The notes below the pieces were generated by a model. The model ran no database searches. It was not told the origin of the DNA and was given only the letters and a program-made list of their open reading frames with translations. DNA of 64,000 nt. Origin: Oceanospirillum sp047518265. GTDB lineage: Bacteria; Pseudomonadota; Gammaproteobacteria; Pseudomonadales; Halomonadaceae. A program made the translations under genes and the position numbers. Positions within the stretch are counted from its first letter, which is position 1. Every line of letters begins with the position of its first letter. Location of the stretch: positions 112,686-176,685 of the forward strand of contig JAKZRG010000033.1 in NCBI GenBank assembly GCA_047518265.1, in the 5' to 3' direction. This document shows, piece after piece, positions 52,393-61,320 of the stretch.

Positions 52393-53073
52393 CTAATCTT
52401 GGGTAATTGGTCTTTCACTGATATTTGGAATATCGGACTTAAGTTCAGTATTTGTTTCTAGTGCATTGTTTTCTTGGGCTTTTATCAGACTTTCGTCTAA
52501 ATCTTCTTGGGTGGTAGGTTGGTCGGACAGATCTTGATTTTCAGGGGCTCCTTCAGAATCCGCTGTTTTACTTTCGAGTACCGTGTCTTGAGATAACTCT
52601 TGTTCCAGAGGCTCTTCTGGGTCTTTTTCGTCTAACCAGTTACGAAGTCCTGCTGCGACTTTTTCCGTCAATGGTTTCATTACGCTAAAATCATCGTCAT
52701 AGTCTTCTAAGCCATCACGAATATTAAATTCTGGTTTTAAGAACATCGCCTTAAGTGCTTTTTTGCGTAACTTCTCGCTAACTTCTTCCGAGAAGAAGTC
52801 GCTGACATCACTGTTACCGTCAATACTCTCAAGGTCAGGCATATCCTTATCGGTTAACGCTTGATCCTTTTCAGGGTTTGATAAAGCGGTACCTGATAAG
52901 GGAGAAGGTGATTCCTGAGTTAAATCAGCTGTCAATAATGGGCTGGATTGCTCAGGATCTATTGCCGCGTTATCTGCCTGCTGGATACTTGACCTAATCT
53001 CCTCAGTTGTTACCGGCTCAGAGCGTTGTGTCTGCTTTCGGCTAGACCATCGAGATAGAAAGGAGTCGCTCAT
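52393..53073 (-). CDS. DUF3306 domain protein (fdh accessory)
   Basis: 226 residues, strongly acidic in its middle and end. The N-terminus MSDSFLSRWSSRKQ and the core LRKKALKAMFLKPEFNIRDGLEDYDDDFS match the DUF3306 family, usually found beside formate dehydrogenase genes. The rest is low-complexity Glu/Ser/Asp sequence. Function is unknown. Its start overlaps the end of the DUF3305 gene. Confidence 0.82.
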   Translation of the reverse strand: MSDSFLSRWSSRKQTQRSEPVTTEEIRSSIQQADNAAIDPEQSSPLLTADLTQESPSPLSGTALSNPEKDQALTDKDMPDLESIDGNSDVSDFFSEEVSEKLRKKALKAMFLKPEFNIRDGLEDYDDDFSVMKPLTEKVAAGLRNWLDEKDPEEPLEQELSQDTVLESKTADSEGAPENQDLSDQPTTQEDLDESLIKAQENNALETNTELKSDIPNISERPITQD

Positions 53074-53591
53074 AGGAACTCCTGTTTCTTACGTTTACCT
53101 GAGCCCTTTTTATCGCCTTCGGCGTAACGGCGCTTTTTCATCTCTTCGACCAGCTCGCCGTGTTCGGCCATAAAAGTTTCCATCCAACACTGCACGGCTT
53201 CAGGCATAGGGCTTTCTAAAACCTTGTGCTCACCGTCTAACCATGAGGCGGCAACATCTTGGCAAGCGGTTATTTCTGAGGGAATCCAGATGTCATGTTC
53301 TTCATCTTCATCACATAAAACAAAAAGATGTGGCACGACAGAGGACAGATTGAAGCGATAAGCCGTTCGTTCATCACGATATAGGGTTAGGTCTAAGAAG
53401 GTGGTTAAACCGATACCGTTATGAGTTTTATTGTCGTCTTTATTTGCCTGATGATCTGCTAAGCTAGGCCACAATTGTTTGATTTTCCATTCTTCGCTAA
53501 TCCAGCGGCCCATGTGTATTTCAACAGCTTCCAGTTCTATTCCTAAATGCCAACAATAGAGCCGGCGCTCAGGGTAATCTTGTATTGTCAT
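53070..53591 (-). CDS. DUF3305 domain protein (fdh accessory)
   Basis: 173 residues. The N-terminal segment with WISEEWKIKQLWP and the later VVPHLFVLCDEDEEHDIWIPSEITACQDVAASWLDG fit the DUF3305 family, a partner of DUF3306 in formate dehydrogenase loci. The C-terminus is rich in Lys/Arg. Function is unknown, perhaps assembly. It is the first gene of the operon. Confidence 0.82.
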   Translation of the reverse strand: MTIQDYPERRLYCWHLGIELEAVEIHMGRWISEEWKIKQLWPSLADHQANKDDNKTHNGIGLTTFLDLTLYRDERTAYRFNLSSVVPHLFVLCDEDEEHDIWIPSEITACQDVAASWLDGEHKVLESPMPEAVQCWMETFMAEHGELVEEMKKRRYAEGDKKGSGKRKKQEFL

Positions 53592-54086
53592 TGGTAATCC
53601 TTATTCCTTGGTCTGACGCTTTTAAAGGATTAAACGTTCAAGTAATGAATCGTTCTCAGCTATAGACATGGGTATCTATAGGTAGATAGGGCAAGGAATG
53701 CGCCTATTAAGTAAGGAAAAAAGTGGAAATAAAGGGGGAAATCACTGAGCGATTAATTCAGAGTGAAGTTGGGAGGAAGGACTATATCTAAATAAGATGA
53801 TTCTCTAATTTTACTATGCAGACTATCCCTTTAGCGACAATGAAGGGCGGTACCTTTGCGTGGTGTATGCTATTAGCTATATAATTGCATTCTTAATTAA
53901 ATAGGTATTTCCTTTCTGAATTAAGCTAATTTGATTAATTTTGTGTCTGAAATGTAAGTACGTTTTGTATTATTGTAACTGTGCCTATTTCAGGCTGTGC
54001 TATAGCTTTATGCTCCGCTACAGGCGAAAAAGATTGTTCTCTCTAAACTATATTTCTGCTCAGCAGTTATCACATGGACCCGTGTT
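53592..54086. other. Divergent intergenic region
   Basis: 495 bases between the start of the fdh accessory genes (minus) and the HDOD gene (plus). No gene is supported. It must hold both promoters. It is AT-rich around 53880-53960, and I could not fix -35/-10 pairs with confidence. Confidence 0.4.
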
Positions 54087-55358
54087 ATGACGTCAACACC
54101 GATGTCAGCGAGACTGTTATCAGGGTTATCTCCAGATAAATTGGCAGAGTTTCTACCCTTTGCAGCTCTGTCTGAAGAGCAGCGCATTATTCTGAGTCAT
54201 CATATTGATGTAAAAAGTATCCGTGCTGGGCAGCGTATTATTGGTAGTCAACACAAGTCTCAAATGGATATTTTTTTACTGTCAGGGGCTGTCCTGCTTG
54301 AATCAAAGGAGTTCGAGAGTAGAAGTGTTGCCGCTGGTGATTATCAAAGTGCCTATGGACTTTTACAGCAGAGTGAAAGCCCGGTTGATATTGTTGCATT
54401 AGAAGATACGGAATATTTTTCTATTAATTTAGAGTATCTGGCCTCGTTGAGTGTAGATGCAAGCACTCATGCTTTGAAATCACCTGAAATTCATGCCGGC
54501 AGTACCAGCCACGCTATTGTTCATGATTTTTACCGTGCTTTGGATAAAGGCAAAGTAAAATTGCCCAGTTTGCCAGAACTGGTAAAAAAGATTAGCAAAA
54601 TCATGTCTGATGATAAATTAGGTACAAGTCAGTTATCACAGATTATTTCTTCAGATCCAAAAATTGCAGCGCGATTGATGAAAATGGCTAATAGCCCTTT
54701 TTACCGTGGCATGACCGAAGTTAACCATTTGAGCGAGGCCATCACTCGTCTTGGCACTGAAACCACTCGTCATTTAGTTACGGCCTTCTCTGCACAGGAA
54801 CAACAGGAGTCGAATTATCCACCTTGGATCAAAAGGCATCAGTTAAAAAGCTGGAAGCAAAGCATACTGCTTGGTGCTCTATGTTTCGTTTTAGCGCAGC
54901 AAAGCCAAAAATTTAGCCCAGAAGAGGCGATGTTGGCAGGGTTGCTTCACAATATTGGTGAACTTCCATTGCTTAGCTTTGCAGCTCAATATCCAGAGTT
55001 AGAACATGACCCTGTTGGATTAGAGTACATTCTTAGGGATGCTCGAAGCCGAGTAGGAGCTCTGATTCTATATCGATGGCACCTACCCGAGAGTATAGTC
55101 ACCGCAGTAAAGCATACTGATACTTGGTTTTATGAGCCTTATGAAACAAAAGCAACATTAGCGGATGTTTTGATCGTAGCGCGCTTGTTTAGTTTGACTA
55201 TGCATGAGAATAGCTCACTAGAAAATCTACCTTTAATCAGTCAGTTACCTTCATACCATAAGGTCTTTTCTGAAAATATGGACGATGAAACCAGTAATCA
55301 GGTTCTAGAAAATGCAAAGAAACAAGTGGCAGAGATGAAGGCTCTTCTAAAGCGCTAA
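54087..55358 (+). CDS. HDOD-domain protein with cyclic-nucleotide-like N-terminus
   Basis: 423 residues. The first ~130 resemble a cNMP-binding barrel (LSHHIDVKSIRAGQRIIGSQHKSQMDIFLLSGAVLL). The HDOD domain (about 160-360) shows KLPSLPELVKKISKIMSD, DPKIAARLMKMANSPFYRG and EAMLAGLLHNIGELPLL. HDOD proteins act in signalling without the HD catalytic pair. Ribosome site is weak; ATG 54102 is another possible start. Confidence 0.85.
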   Translation: MTSTPMSARLLSGLSPDKLAEFLPFAALSEEQRIILSHHIDVKSIRAGQRIIGSQHKSQMDIFLLSGAVLLESKEFESRSVAAGDYQSAYGLLQQSESPVDIVALEDTEYFSINLEYLASLSVDASTHALKSPEIHAGSTSHAIVHDFYRALDKGKVKLPSLPELVKKISKIMSDDKLGTSQLSQIISSDPKIAARLMKMANSPFYRGMTEVNHLSEAITRLGTETTRHLVTAFSAQEQQESNYPPWIKRHQLKSWKQSILLGALCFVLAQQSQKFSPEEAMLAGLLHNIGELPLLSFAAQYPELEHDPVGLEYILRDARSRVGALILYRWHLPESIVTAVKHTDTWFYEPYETKATLADVLIVARLFSLTMHENSSLENLPLISQLPSYHKVFSENMDDETSNQVLENAKKQVAEMKALLKR

Positions 55359-55487
55359 AGAGAAGCGGTTTTATTTATAGAGTTGATATTATTTGAAACA
55401 ATACTCTGTTTTAGCGTAGTTATATGGTGATTATTTCTGGTTCGACATTGGTAGAATGGTTTCTTTTATCGAATTTGGAATGAAGCT

Positions 55488-55841
55488 ATGTCTATTGAAC
55501 GTCTTGAAGTAGGTACCCGTATGAGCCGCATTGTTAAGCATAATGGGACAGTGTATCTATGTGGTCAGGTTGCAGCTGATGCTTCTGCAGATATTGCTGA
55601 GCAAACTCGTAGTACTCTTGCAAAAGTTGAGGCGTTGCTAGAGCAGGCTGGTTCAAATAAAGAAAATATTCTATCAACGACTATCTATGTCCGTGATATG
55701 AAAGACTTTGCGCAAATGAATGAAGTATGGGACGCATGGGTTCCGGAAGGTTATGCACCAGCTCGCGCTTGTGTTGAAGCACGTATGGCTCGTCCAGAAC
55801 TATTAGTTGAAATGACAGTTGTTGCTGCGATAGCTGAGTAG
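55488..55841 (+). CDS. RidA/YjgF family deaminase-like protein
   Basis: 117 residues with the RidA fold. The signature region is seen as LSTTIYVRDMKDFAQMNEVWDAWVP and the C-terminal GYAPARACVEARMARPELLVEMTVVA, with the Arg that binds substrate carboxylate. RidA proteins hydrolyse reactive enamine/imine intermediates. This one belongs to a subfamily with the variant start RMSRIVKHNGTVYLCGQV. Confidence 0.87.
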   Translation: MSIERLEVGTRMSRIVKHNGTVYLCGQVAADASADIAEQTRSTLAKVEALLEQAGSNKENILSTTIYVRDMKDFAQMNEVWDAWVPEGYAPARACVEARMARPELLVEMTVVAAIAE

Positions 55842-55857
55842 TATCTGTTAGAAATGT

Positions 55858-55884
55858 CATCAGTGGTGCCTAGCACCACTGATG
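55858..55884. terminator. Convergent hairpin between RidA and DUF3010 genes
   Basis: A perfect 12-bp stem CATCAGTGGTGC / GCACCACTGATG with a CTA loop lies between two convergent genes. It probably ends both transcripts, though T-runs are weak. Confidence 0.6.
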
Positions 55885-55892
55885 AATAGCGT

Positions 55893-56399
55893 TTATTTGC
55901 CCCAAGGATTGACTGCTGGTTTAGTCGGTTCCACAGGCTCTACTGATTCCTTAGGTTCCACGGATTTAGTAGAGTTAGGATTGCTTAAAAAAGCAAACAC
56001 TGTCGTAAACGCTGGTTCTTGGAATTGTTTCAAGCCTGTTTCGCGAAAATCAACAGGCATCGGTGTCTTTTTCAGTTGCTCTTTGATTTGGCTAGGCGTC
56101 AAAACAGAGACGTCAATATCCGTTAATGCTTGTAAAGCACCTTCCATTTTAAAGCCTACAGCACCACCAGCAAACTTTCCTTTATGAGGTCTTTGACGGA
56201 TTACGATATGCTCAACTTTGTAATCTTCCATCAGTTTGCGAAATGACTGTTGGAAATAACGCATCTGTTCCTGGTCATCGCTATCTTTCAAGGTAAAGCG
56301 AATCTGACGGCAGTCAGGAATATCAAACAGTTCACCGGATTTTGACAACAGACAAATTAAGGCTTCGCTGCCTTTTAGTTCTACGCCACAAACTCTCAT
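55893..56399 (-). CDS. DUF3010 family protein
   Basis: About 168 residues from the start at 56399 (MRVCGVELKG; 56429 is an earlier option). The core VCGVELKGSEALICLL, and VEHIVIRQRPHKGKFAGGAVGFKMEGALQ resemble an RNase H-like fold, as in DUF3010. A Val-Glu-Pro-rich repeat tail (SVEPKESVEPVEPTKP) follows. Function is unknown. The shared 16-base motif lies 75 bases upstream. Confidence 0.72.
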   Translation of the reverse strand: MRVCGVELKGSEALICLLSKSGELFDIPDCRQIRFTLKDSDDQEQMRYFQQSFRKLMEDYKVEHIVIRQRPHKGKFAGGAVGFKMEGALQALTDIDVSVLTPSQIKEQLKKTPMPVDFRETGLKQFQEPAFTTVFAFLSNPNSTKSVEPKESVEPVEPTKPAVNPWGK

Positions 56400-56473
56400 A
56401 ACACACCTGTATACTAAATGAGCTTTCATTATAAACTGAAAACTATGCTACATCAGAACTTATTATGGCCTGA

Positions 56474-56489
56474 TACATGCCTAAACAAA
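56474..56489 (-). repeat. Shared 16-bp motif, copy upstream of the DUF3010 gene
   Basis: TACATGCCTAAACAAA, identical to 42662-42677. It sits between the DUF3010 start (minus) and nudC (plus). A loosely inverted partner TTTTGTTTGGC follows near 56550. Confidence 0.5.
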
Positions 56490-56606
56490 AATATTTCGCT
56501 AATCTCTGACCAGAGGTAGGAGAAAATGGAATTTCTTGTAAAAAACTTTTGTTTGGCTACGTATTGGGTAAACTGCTAATAATTCAATTTATTCAGGGAT
56601 ACTTGT

Positions 56607-57425
56607 ATGTCTTGGACGCGTCATTGTACAACAGAGCAGTTACCTGCAAATAGTCAGCTACTGATCTTTATCGGTCATGATCTTGTGATCGATCCTGATA
56701 AACATCCGTTACTAAAGGCTGCCGAACTCGCAAGGATTCTACCGGATGAACAATGGCGTTATGTTGCCGATATTGATGGGCAACCTGTTTATAGCAGTCG
56801 TGGTGGACAATGGCTGCATTGGTTAGAAGAGCAGCTTGATTTTAGTATTATCAATTTTCGGGCGCTCTTAATGGATTTAGGACGAGATCAGTTCGAGTTG
56901 ATTGCCAGTGCAAGTCAGTTGCTGACATGGGAGCAAGAGCATAGTTTTTGTAGTCGTTGCGGTCACAAGACTCGTATTCACTCAGAAGAAAATGCTATGT
57001 GCTGCGATACCTGTGGTTATCGACAATACCCACGGATTAACCCTTGCGTTATCGTACTAATAACAAGAGGAGATGAGGTTCTATTAGCTCGTAATGCGAA
57101 TTTCAAAAGTGGTTATTTTAGTTGTATAGCAGGCTTTATTGATCCTGGCGAAACAGCTGAACAAGCGGTACATAGGGAAGTTGAAGAAGAAGTTGGCGTA
57201 AAGGTCAAAAACCTACGTTATTCCTCCAGTCAGAGTTGGCCTTTTCCTCATTCATTGATGTTGGGGTATATCTGTGACTATGACAGTGGCAATGTCTGTG
57301 TGGATGGTATTGAGATTGTTGAAGCCCACTGGGGAAAATTGAGTGATTTTCCGCAGCGACCGGGTAGTTTTGCTATTTCGGGCCAGTTAATGGATGTTTT
57401 TCAGGAAGATTTGAACGCTGACTGA
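56607..57425 (+). CDS. nudC: NAD(+)/NADH diphosphatase NudC
   Basis: Nudix hydrolase of 272 residues. The zinc site is CSRCGHKTR ... CCDTCGYRQ, and the Nudix box is GFIDPGETAEQAVHREVEEEVG. The NudC-specific motif SQPWPFPxS appears as SQSWPFPHS, with one change (P to S). It splits NADH to NMNH and AMP and removes NAD caps from RNA. A weak ribosome site precedes the ATG. Confidence 0.92.
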   Translation: MSWTRHCTTEQLPANSQLLIFIGHDLVIDPDKHPLLKAAELARILPDEQWRYVADIDGQPVYSSRGGQWLHWLEEQLDFSIINFRALLMDLGRDQFELIASASQLLTWEQEHSFCSRCGHKTRIHSEENAMCCDTCGYRQYPRINPCVIVLITRGDEVLLARNANFKSGYFSCIAGFIDPGETAEQAVHREVEEEVGVKVKNLRYSSSQSWPFPHSLMLGYICDYDSGNVCVDGIEIVEAHWGKLSDFPQRPGSFAISGQLMDVFQEDLNAD

Positions 57426-57472
57426 TTTTGAGTGTTATCAGGAATGGTGTAAGAAGCGGGTTAAACCGCTTC

Positions 57473-58591
57473 TTAAGTCTCGTCCGAATAGCAGCGGGCG
57501 ATTTCTTTTACATCATCCTCAAGCTCTATGAAAGCTTGAACAATTCTTGGATCAAAATGGGAACCACTACCATCTATAATTATTTGCATCGCTTTCTCAT
57601 GGGAAAATGCAGGTTTATAAATACGCTTACAAATAAGTGCATCATAGACGTCAGCTACAGCCATCAATCTAGCTGACAATGGAATATTTTCTCCAATCAA
57701 TCCTTCAGGGTAGCCGCTACCGTCCCATTTTTCATGGTGGTAGTTAGCAATTTCGCGTGCAAAATGTAAGAAAGATTGTCCACCCAGAACATCTTGTATC
57801 GCATCCCCTAGCTCTTCTTCTGCTTTCTCAATAGCAATGCCACCAAGGCGGGCGTGAGTTTTCATAATAACAAACTCATCATCTGTTAATTTGCCCGGTT
57901 TTAGCAAGATATTATCTGCGATACCCACTTTTCCAATGTCATGAAGAGGGGCTGATTTATAGAGTAGGTCGATGATACGGTCATTATCTAAATATGATCT
58001 AAAGTCATCATGATGACGTAATTTTTGCGCTAATAAACGAACATAGTTTTGTGTCCGTCGAATATGATTGCCTGTCTCGTTGTCCCTTGTTTCAGCAAGT
58101 GAGGCCATCGCTAGGGTAGTAATATCCTGGGTTAGCTGCAGTTCCAAGGTTCTTTGTCTTACAGCGTACTCCAAGGCTGCATTTTGTTCCTGTAGCGCTT
58201 TCTGCGCCTGAGCCAAAGCGAGGTGTGTTGCTATGCGACTTTTTGTAATGGTAGGGGAGATGGGCTTGTTAATATAATCAACTGCACCAGCTTTAAAGCC
58301 TTCCGACTCATCCGATTCTTCTCCCATGGCCGTTACAAAAATAACGGGAATCTGATGAGTATGGGGATTGCTCTTTAGATGGCGACAGACTTCCAAGCCA
58401 TTCATATCCGGCATCATAACATCCAACAGGATAAGATCAGGTACTGGGCCATTCTTGATGCGGTTCAGAGCCTGAGTACCAGATTTAGCAATATAGGTTT
58501 TGTAATCTTGATTCAGAAGGCCAACTAAAACATTTAAATTTAAGGGTTCATCATCAACGATAAGTATCGTCTCTTGTTTACTATTGACCAT
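57473..58591 (-). CDS. Response regulator with HD-GYP phosphodiesterase domain
   Basis: 372 residues. The receiver domain (about 5-125) has the Asp in LILLDVMMPDMNG and the Lys in INKPISP. A coiled linker leads to an HD-GYP domain with HDIGKVGIADNI and HHEKWDGSGYPEGLIG, all metal ligands intact. It should cut cyclic-di-GMP. No kinase adjoins. It is related in form to the 40611-41711 protein. Confidence 0.9.
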   Translation of the reverse strand: MVNSKQETILIVDDEPLNLNVLVGLLNQDYKTYIAKSGTQALNRIKNGPVPDLILLDVMMPDMNGLEVCRHLKSNPHTHQIPVIFVTAMGEESDESEGFKAGAVDYINKPISPTITKSRIATHLALAQAQKALQEQNAALEYAVRQRTLELQLTQDITTLAMASLAETRDNETGNHIRRTQNYVRLLAQKLRHHDDFRSYLDNDRIIDLLYKSAPLHDIGKVGIADNILLKPGKLTDDEFVIMKTHARLGGIAIEKAEEELGDAIQDVLGGQSFLHFAREIANYHHEKWDGSGYPEGLIGENIPLSARLMAVADVYDALICKRIYKPAFSHEKAMQIIIDGSGSHFDPRIVQAFIELEDDVKEIARCYSDET

Positions 58592-58742
58592 GTTAAATTA
58601 TCCCTAAAGATTTAACACAAAATAGCATTAAATATATTTCTTTGTCATTGACAATTTAATGCATCCAAGTCACATCATCATACGTATAACGTTGTTATTA
58701 AGGATTTTTTCGTAATTTAACTTTCTGTACTGGAGCCGTATT

Positions 58743-60137
58743 ATGGACTATCAGTTACCCCTTATCGTGGCTATGGTGGCTTTAATATCCATTGCCTTTT
58801 CTCCTAGAGCCAAAGAAGAGAATGCCTTTTTTCGTGGGCACTCGGCATCTGGTCATCAACCCAGCCTACTTACCCTGATTTTTTCTCAAGTAACGACCTG
58901 GATTTTTGCTCGTTCATTAATGAATGCCGCTATCTTGGGGTTTTATTACGGTATTTGGGGAACCCTTGCCTACGCTGCATATTATCTGTCCTTTTTGACT
59001 GGGGCAAAGATTATTGATCACCTTCGCTTCGAGCAAGGTTACGAGAGTATTCAGAGCTTTCTAGCTGATCGATTTGGCTCATGGGGTACACGTTGTTATA
59101 ACTTTGTTATAGGCGTGCGTTTGGTTAGTGAGGTTTTTGCGAATCTTCTTGTTATCGGTATCTTGTTCGGTGCAGCAGGTAGTGGGGCGTACACCATAGC
59201 AGTTTTAGGACTTGCTTTGGTCACTCTTTTCTATTCCATGCTAGGTGGTTTACATGCATCTTTACGTACTGATTTAATTCAGATGATGATTTTTCTTGCT
59301 GTATTAGCTGTGCTTTTGATTATGGCTGTTGGCGGGGGATCATTAAACGCTGAGATTTTAGCCTTTAAACCTTTTGATATCACTGAACCTGGGCCAGTAC
59401 TACTTCTTGTTGCTTTGTTGCAAGTCTGGAGTTATCCCATGCATGATCCCGTTATGATGGATCGTGGCTTTTTAGCGGATAGAGAAAACACACGGAAAAG
59501 CTTTCTGCATGCAGGTTGGATCAGCATTCTATGCATTATTGCTTTTGGTGCATTAGGTGTTATGGCTGGCAGTAATGCATTCTCCGGCGAGAATATGAAC
59601 CAAGCATTGACTCGTATATTAGGTGAGCTCCCTATGCTGTTGTTCAGTGCAACATTGGTGATTTCTGCTATGTCCACTTTAGACAGTACTTTATCTAGCT
59701 CTGCGAAACTGATGGTAGTGGACATGAAGGTAATGGCTCCTAATGTATTTAACGGTCGTGTTGTCATGGCGTTATTTATGCTACTGGGTGTGCTTTGTGT
59801 TTTTTGGGGGAATAAAGACTTGTTTAGTGCCGTTGCCGTTAGCGGTACAGCATCCATGTACTTAGCACCTGTGATCTTCTTCTCTCTTTGGGGGAATAAA
59901 CAAACTATTCCTGTTTGGAGTTATTTAGGGAGTTTTGTTCTAGCTTTAGGTGGTGCCGCTTTGTATTTCACTGAATCTTCAGGTTACAGCGCTTTACTAG
60001 GAGATACTCATAAATATACCAAGCTACTATGGATCTCATTAACGGTATTGGTTGGTGGTTGCCTTCTATTTTGGTTAGGGGAGAAGCTAGCACCTGCAAA
60101 GATATCGGTTAATAGCCCATCTGCTAATTATCAATAA
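58743..60137 (+). CDS. Sodium:solute symporter family transporter
   Basis: Membrane protein of 464 residues with 12-13 hydrophobic helices of the SSS (LeuT-fold) type, with FSQVTTWIFARSLMNAA and TLVISAMSTLDSTLSSSAKLMVVDMKV matching the conserved core. The substrate is unknown. It is 18 bases before a phosphoesterase gene, and the two probably form an operon, suggesting uptake of a phosphate-related compound. Confidence 0.85.
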   Translation: MDYQLPLIVAMVALISIAFSPRAKEENAFFRGHSASGHQPSLLTLIFSQVTTWIFARSLMNAAILGFYYGIWGTLAYAAYYLSFLTGAKIIDHLRFEQGYESIQSFLADRFGSWGTRCYNFVIGVRLVSEVFANLLVIGILFGAAGSGAYTIAVLGLALVTLFYSMLGGLHASLRTDLIQMMIFLAVLAVLLIMAVGGGSLNAEILAFKPFDITEPGPVLLLVALLQVWSYPMHDPVMMDRGFLADRENTRKSFLHAGWISILCIIAFGALGVMAGSNAFSGENMNQALTRILGELPMLLFSATLVISAMSTLDSTLSSSAKLMVVDMKVMAPNVFNGRVVMALFMLLGVLCVFWGNKDLFSAVAVSGTASMYLAPVIFFSLWGNKQTIPVWSYLGSFVLALGGAALYFTESSGYSALLGDTHKYTKLLWISLTVLVGGCLLFWLGEKLAPAKISVNSPSANYQ

Positions 60138-60154
60138 CATCATAAGGAAATAAG

Positions 60155-61006
60155 ATGGAATTGGGTGAATTAAAACAAACAGTGATGATCTTCGGTGGTC
60201 CTTACAGTAATTTAGCCGCCACAAAAGCCCTAGGACTGAAGGCTAAAGAACTGGGTATTTCTGCAAACCATACTATTTGCACAGGTGACTTAGTCGCCTA
60301 TTGCGCAGAGCCTGCTGCAACTGTAAATCACATACGTGATTGGTCTATTCCTATCGTTATGGGTAATTGCGAGGAGTCGCTATCGGAAGGTGCCGCTGAT
60401 TGTGGTTGTGGTTTTGACGAGGGCAGTGCTTGTTCTTTGTTATCCGTTGGTTGGTACGAGTACGCTAGAAAAAAACTTCCAGAGGAGCACTGTCTGTGGA
60501 TGGGGGGATTACCTCGACAGATTCGTTTTTCTCTGGGTGGAAAACGTTGTTTGGTTGTCCATGGCGGCGTCAGTCGGATCAATCAGTTTGTATTTTCAAG
60601 TACAGCTTTGGCGGAAAAGCAGCGTCAGCTTCTTATGGCAGATGCTGATGTGATAATTGGTGGTCACTGTGGTTTACCTTTTGGAGAAAGAATAAGCCAA
60701 GATGACAGCAGCAGAGGCCTTTGGCTTAATGCTGGAGTTATTGGTATGCCTGCTAATGATGGTAGTCAAGATGGTTGGTATATGCTGTTAACCCCAGAAG
60801 TAGATGGAAGAGGGTTTACAGCCAGTTGGCATCGGTTGGAGTATGATGTTTTGGATGCGCAGCAGAAAATGATCAATGAAGGGCTAAATAATGCTTATGC
60901 AGAGGCTTTAATCTCAGGATTATGGCCTAGCACAGATATTTTGCCTGAGAAGGAAAAGCAGCAATCAGGACAGAGGTTAGAAGTTGCAAGCCTAAAGGTT
61001 TTCTAA
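60155..61006 (+). CDS. Calcineurin-type metallophosphoesterase with altered first motif
   Basis: 283 residues. The usual opening GDxHG is replaced by FGGPYSN, but GDLVAYC, the metal-binding GNCE and late VVHGG and GGHCG motifs fit the calcineurin-like phosphoesterase fold. It contains many Cys (NCEESLSEGAADCGCG), unusual for this family. The partner SSS transporter is directly upstream. Substrate unknown. Confidence 0.78.
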   Translation: MELGELKQTVMIFGGPYSNLAATKALGLKAKELGISANHTICTGDLVAYCAEPAATVNHIRDWSIPIVMGNCEESLSEGAADCGCGFDEGSACSLLSVGWYEYARKKLPEEHCLWMGGLPRQIRFSLGGKRCLVVHGGVSRINQFVFSSTALAEKQRQLLMADADVIIGGHCGLPFGERISQDDSSRGLWLNAGVIGMPANDGSQDGWYMLLTPEVDGRGFTASWHRLEYDVLDAQQKMINEGLNNAYAEALISGLWPSTDILPEKEKQQSGQRLEVASLKVF

Positions 61007-61013
61007 CTAAGTA

Positions 61014-61116
61014 ATACCATTCCCGATAAGTTGTTCGAGAGAACAACCTCCGAAGACACCTAAAGTAATCCGGTTTTTCTTATTTTTCACCTATAAGGAA
61101 TTATTGGGATTGGTAT
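61014..61116. repeat. MITE-like inverted-repeat element
   Basis: The ends ATACCATTCCCGATAA (61014-61029) and TTATTGGGATTGGTAT (61101-61116) match as inverted repeats at 14 of 16 positions. Inside is a hairpin GTTGTTC-GAGA-GAACAAC (61030-61047). It is about 100 bases long with no coding. Confidence 0.55.
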
Positions 61117-61141
61117 AAATAGGGCTCATAGGGCAAACAAT

Positions 61142-61171
61142 AAAAAGGACGGTGTAGAAACCGCCCTTTTT
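61142..61171. terminator. Bidirectional terminator
   Basis: The 12-base arms AAAAAGGACGGT and ACCGCCCTTTTT (one mismatch) with a 6-base loop give T-runs on both strands. It lies between the phosphoesterase and RNase II genes, which converge. Confidence 0.8.
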
Positions 61172-61251
61172 GGGTTTGGAGTACCTGATTTTAAGGCTGA
61201 CCTTTAAATGTTAAGCACTGGCACTAAAGTCTTTCGACATTTTACCCCTAT

Positions 61252-61277
61252 TCTCACCGGCCAACAGGCCGGTGAGA
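61252..61277. repeat. Perfect 11-bp hairpin downstream of RNase II
   Basis: TCTCACCGGCC-AACA-GGCCGGTGAGA lies 44 bases beyond the RNase II stop. Its strong GC stem without a T-run suggests an mRNA-end stabiliser or a partial terminator. Confidence 0.5.
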
Positions 61278-61320
61278 GTAGAAAAAATTATGTAGGACTG
61301 CTTAGACTTTAAATCAGGGT

